17,399 nucleotides of DNA from an uncultured Collinsella sp. (GTDB lineage Bacteria > Actinomycetota > Coriobacteriia > Coriobacteriales > Coriobacteriaceae), in assembly GCA_958370325.1 (NCBI GenBank), contig CATXJW010000039.1:1-17399 (forward strand). Reading direction: 5' to 3'. A program made the position numbers and the translations under genes. Positions within the stretch are counted from its first letter, which is position 1; every line of letters begins with the position of its first letter. Below the pieces are notes generated by a model that was given only the letters and a program-made list of their open reading frames with translations, did not search any database and had not been told where the DNA came from. Positions 15,050 through 17,399 of this stretch are shown piece by piece.

Positions 15050-17242
15050 CTAATTGTTCAGCATGCGGTCGAAGCTTCCCGAGTCGCCATCCCGATAGTC
15101 GGCGGTCATCAGGATCTCCTGCGGAATGCGCCCGCCTTCACGTAGCACATTGCGGAACTGCACACGCGTGACCATGGGCAGATCCTTGATCGTCGCCGCC
15201 AAGTTCTGCGGCACGCCCTGGTTGGCAGCCGCGGGCTCGCACTCGCCGCCGGCCTTCACGCGACGCTTATGCTCGGCGAGCATGGCGCGGTACATGCCGG
15301 CATGCAGGCGAATCTCAACCACATTGGCATTGCGAGCCTGCTCGACAATGCGCGCGCCCTCGCGGTCGATATCGCCCACGTAGTAGACGTAGTTAAAGCG
15401 ATAGCCGATCTCGGCCAGATAATCGTCCAGGGCATGCGAGACGCTCGCCTTGCATCCGCCGCCAAAAATCACGCCGCCCACCTTGATGCCAAAGAGCTTG
15501 GCGTGCTTGCGGCCACGCAGCAGCTTGACGATCTCGTCGTAGGTGTCCAGGTTCTCGACCATAATGAACGGCTTATCGGCGCCCAGCGTAAAGAAACCCG
15601 TAAAGTGCACGGGGCGGTTGGGGGCGACCTTGATCGCCTGCATGCTGATGCCCTTTTCGGTCATGCGCCTTATCAGGCGCTCACCGTGCTTGCCGTCAAA
15701 AGCCTTCTCGTCGTTAAAAATCTGGTAGGCACGCTGGCGGCGCGAGGCAACCGGCGTATCGGCACCTCGGTTTTGCTCGATCCAAGCCTGGATGATTGCG
15801 ATTTCCTCGGCAATCTTGCGGTTGGACATCTCGTTGTGCTGAGTGCGCTGCGGAGCCTTTTTGCCGTCCTTGCCCTCGACCTTTACGATCTGTGTCTGCT
15901 GCTCCTTGATCTTAGAGAGCGCCGTAGGCGTAGGGACAACTTTGAGCAGCTGCCTGCCTAAAACGCGGGCAAGGGCAAACGCCGAGACCTCGCCGCGGAC
16001 GGCCGACTCGGGCTGCCAGGCAGCAGTATCTGCTGCGGCAGACTCCGGCTTCTTCTGAGACTTGCGCTTAGAATCGCCTTGGGAATTGCGCTCGCGCTTC
16101 GGCATAGACGCCTGCTTCTGAGGACGATCGGACTTGCTCTCCTTCGCCGGCTGGCGCTTAGGCTGCCCCGAAGAAACCTCGGCAGTCGCATCCTCGTCCT
16201 GCGGCGTGGTCTTCTCGGTTGCAGTCTCGGCATGGGAACTGCGGCCCCCACGATGGCGACGGCGGCGAGGCTTGCTCGACGCGCTCTGCTCCGTCCGCTC
16301 ATCAGTAGGCTGCTGGCCCTTGGCCTCGGCATCAACCTCAAGCTGCGGCTCAACAGGCTTCTGCTCGCAAGTCGCCGGCTCAACGGTTTTCTCGGTTTGT
16401 TCGATCTTCTCGGCCTGAGCGGTCGGAGCTGGCTCGCCCTTCTCCTGACGCTTTACGGGATACGCGCGTCCCGCAAACCCGCGGCCGGGACGACACGAAC
16501 CCGGAGCCCTCTTGGCAGACTCCTCTACATCGTCTGCAACCTCGAAAGGCTCTTCAACCTCATGCGCGACATCCTGCTGCGCAGCCTTAAAGTGAGCACC
16601 GCGACGACGCTTGGGCTCTTGGACCTCCACGGGCTTTTGCTCCTTCGCGGGCTTCTGCGACTCGGCAGCAACCTCGGTCTCAACAGCCTCGGTATCAAGT
16701 TCGTCCTTTTGAGCAACGGCGCGACGGAAGCGCTCCTGCTGAGCGCGGCGTTGCGCATCGCGCTTGCCACCCCCGCCAAAACCGCCGCGTCCTGCCTTGG
16801 CCGTAAAGGCGCGCACGACGTTCTCATCGAGCAACTCATCGGTATCGACATGCTCACGCGGAGCAACTTCTTCCACAGCAGACACGTCAGCGGAATCCTC
16901 GACGACATAATCTTCGACGGGCTCGGCAGGCTGCTCCTGGGCATCGCGGATCTCGACATTGATGGTATAGAACGCCGGGCGTCCGTTAATGCCGCTACCC
17001 TCGATCTTGGTCACGATATTTGCCTCGATAAGCTCATCGCGCATCGCCTTGGTGTCGCATTCCTTATCGACGGAGCGGAAAATCTGCGCCAGCGCACTCG
17101 ACTTAATCTTGAGCGCCTTGCGGCAAAGCAGGTCGTAGGCAACCAGCTTGGCACGCTCAGCAGAAAGCGACGTCTGGCTGCTCAGGCGCTCAGCCAGAGC
17201 ATCGACATTGTTTTGATTATCGGAATATACCGTCTTGGCCAC
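15050..17242 (-). CDS. Toprim-domain protein resembling JetD/DUF2220, with long charged linker
   Basis: The protein has 730 residues from a GTG start. Residues about 8-98 look like a winged-helix fold (a helical AERAKLVAYDLL region, then a KIEGSGINGRPAFYTINV wing). About 100-410 is low-complexity, rich in Lys, Glu, Gln and Arg, with repeated KPVE-like phrases and a basic patch (PRRRRHRGG). The C-terminal part carries a Toprim-like core: MVENLDTY (Glu563, Asp566), VIFGGGCKAS (about 591-600) and YYVGDIDREG (Asp624, Asp626). It is preceded by YQIFNDEKAFDG (about 506-517), a pattern I associate with the JetD/DUF2220 family, the DNA-cutting subunit of Wadjet plasmid defence. No JetA, JetB or JetC is in the window, and a terminator separates it from the gene to the right. 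It probably binds and cuts or alters nucleic acid; the exact role is unknown. A GTG start with AAAGGGG is preferred over 17395, which would read through the neighbouring terminator. Confidence 0.8.
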   Translation of the reverse strand: MAKTVYSDNQNNVDALAERLSSQTSLSAERAKLVAYDLLCRKALKIKSSALAQIFRSVDKECDTKAMRDELIEANIVTKIEGSGINGRPAFYTINVEIRDAQEQPAEPVEDYVVEDSADVSAVEEVAPREHVDTDELLDENVVRAFTAKAGRGGFGGGGKRDAQRRAQQERFRRAVAQKDELDTEAVETEVAAESQKPAKEQKPVEVQEPKRRRGAHFKAAQQDVAHEVEEPFEVADDVEESAKRAPGSCRPGRGFAGRAYPVKRQEKGEPAPTAQAEKIEQTEKTVEPATCEQKPVEPQLEVDAEAKGQQPTDERTEQSASSKPRRRRHRGGRSSHAETATEKTTPQDEDATAEVSSGQPKRQPAKESKSDRPQKQASMPKRERNSQGDSKRKSQKKPESAAADTAAWQPESAVRGEVSAFALARVLGRQLLKVVPTPTALSKIKEQQTQIVKVEGKDGKKAPQRTQHNEMSNRKIAEEIAIIQAWIEQNRGADTPVASRRQRAYQIFNDEKAFDGKHGERLIRRMTEKGISMQAIKVAPNRPVHFTGFFTLGADKPFIMVENLDTYDEIVKLLRGRKHAKLFGIKVGGVIFGGGCKASVSHALDDYLAEIGYRFNYVYYVGDIDREGARIVEQARNANVVEIRLHAGMYRAMLAEHKRRVKAGGECEPAAANQGVPQNLAATIKDLPMVTRVQFRNVLREGGRIPQEILMTADYRDGDSGSFDRMLNN

Positions 17243-17246
17243 GGGG

Positions 17247-17253
17247 CCCCTTT
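17247..17253 (-). promoter_or_regulatory. Ribosome binding site of the Toprim gene, decides the start
   Basis: AAAGGGG on the minus strand, four bases before the GTG at 17242. The in-frame ATG at 17266 lies just upstream of this site and has no such sequence of its own. Confidence 0.6.
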
Positions 17254-17276
17254 CATATGCACACATATACGTCCAT

Positions 17277-17306
17277 ATGGTACAACGCACGAGCCTATCC
17301 ACGCAA
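17277..17306 (-). promoter_or_regulatory. Possible promoter of the Toprim gene
   Basis: On the minus strand TTGCGT (17306-17301) and TACCAT (17282-17277) are 18 bases apart, giving a leader of roughly 30 bases. The hexamers resemble the tRNA-Gln promoter type. Confidence 0.4.
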
Positions 17307-17345
17307 AACATCTGCGAGAACGCCCTTGCACCACCTGTTCTCACA

Positions 17346-17386
17346 AGAAAAAAGACCGGGTCCGCTTGATTGCGGACCCGGTCTTT
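17346..17386 (-). terminator. Terminator of a leftward gene beyond the right edge
   Basis: A 15-bp perfect stem (17351-17365 with 17372-17386) is followed on the minus strand by six T residues (17353-17348). It therefore ends a transcript coming from outside the window and isolates the Toprim gene from it. Confidence 0.9.
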
Positions 17387-17399
17387 CCGAGTCAAATAG

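Noticed and set aside
14599..15145. Overlapping open frames of 94 and 133 codons in the repeat block
   Set aside because: They run through hairpins and into the antisense of the Toprim gene, have no ribosome sites and no protein-like composition.
17316..17342. GAGAAC/GTTCTC inverted repeat as a LexA-type operator
   Set aside because: The half-sites are separated by 15 bases, far more than an SOS box, and the stem is only 6 bp.
17243..17395. Longer Toprim protein starting at 17395
   Set aside because: The extension would read through a strong terminator stem and the likely promoter, and it lacks a ribosome site, whereas the GTG at 17242 has one.

Overview
The window is GC-rich and gene-dense and looks like chromosome from a gut Actinomycetota of the Coriobacteriia type, most likely Collinsella or a close relative. 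This is inference from style: a Tat-type lipoprotein signal on the sugar-binding protein, Actinobacteria-like promoter hexamers, and GC-rich intergenic repeats. No rRNA or other taxonomic marker is present. Nearly all genes are intact. The two edges cut malQ on the left and the intergenic region upstream of a Toprim gene on the right.

Left part (1-9300), alpha-glucan use: the 3' two-thirds of malQ and a complete glgP run rightward. Convergent to them is a complete CUT1 sugar ABC transporter read leftward: a binding lipoprotein, two permeases and an ATPase. Upstream of it, on the same strand, lies a GntR/HutC-family (TreR-like) regulator. The convergent gap (3405-3720) holds two terminators and an array of four 14-base repeats in alternating orientation, about 41 bases apart.

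Middle (9301-13972): divergent from the regulator is an 816-residue fusion of a maltose/alpha-glucoside-type PTS EIIC, an EIIB, and a complete HAD-IIB phosphatase. Four copies of TTGTWTRAAC lie in the regulator-binding regions in front of the ABC operon, the regulator gene and the PTS fusion, so one regulator probably governs two different import routes. A simple reading is that ABC import delivers free sugar and PTS import delivers sugar phosphate. The fused phosphatase could return the latter to free sugar or to another pool, which MalQ and GlgP could then use. No phospho-alpha-glucosidase is visible. A polyprenyl diphosphate synthase and a protein with two peptidoglycan-binding-like domains and no signal peptide follow.

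Right part (13973-17399): a tRNA-Gln(UUG) gene with its own promoter and terminator is followed by about 920 bases without a convincing gene. This stretch is packed with repeats: antisense and sense fragments of the tRNA T arm, a perfect 22-bp inverted repeat, a 230-bp AT-rich block with 34-bp inverted ends, and a nearly continuous 100-base hairpin. The last gene, read leftward, encodes a winged-helix-like N terminus, a long charged low-complexity linker and a C-terminal Toprim domain resembling the Wadjet JetD/DUF2220 family. The most interesting items are the PTS-phosphatase fusion with its shared operators, the orphan JetD-like Toprim protein, and the structured repeat block between tRNA-Gln and that gene.
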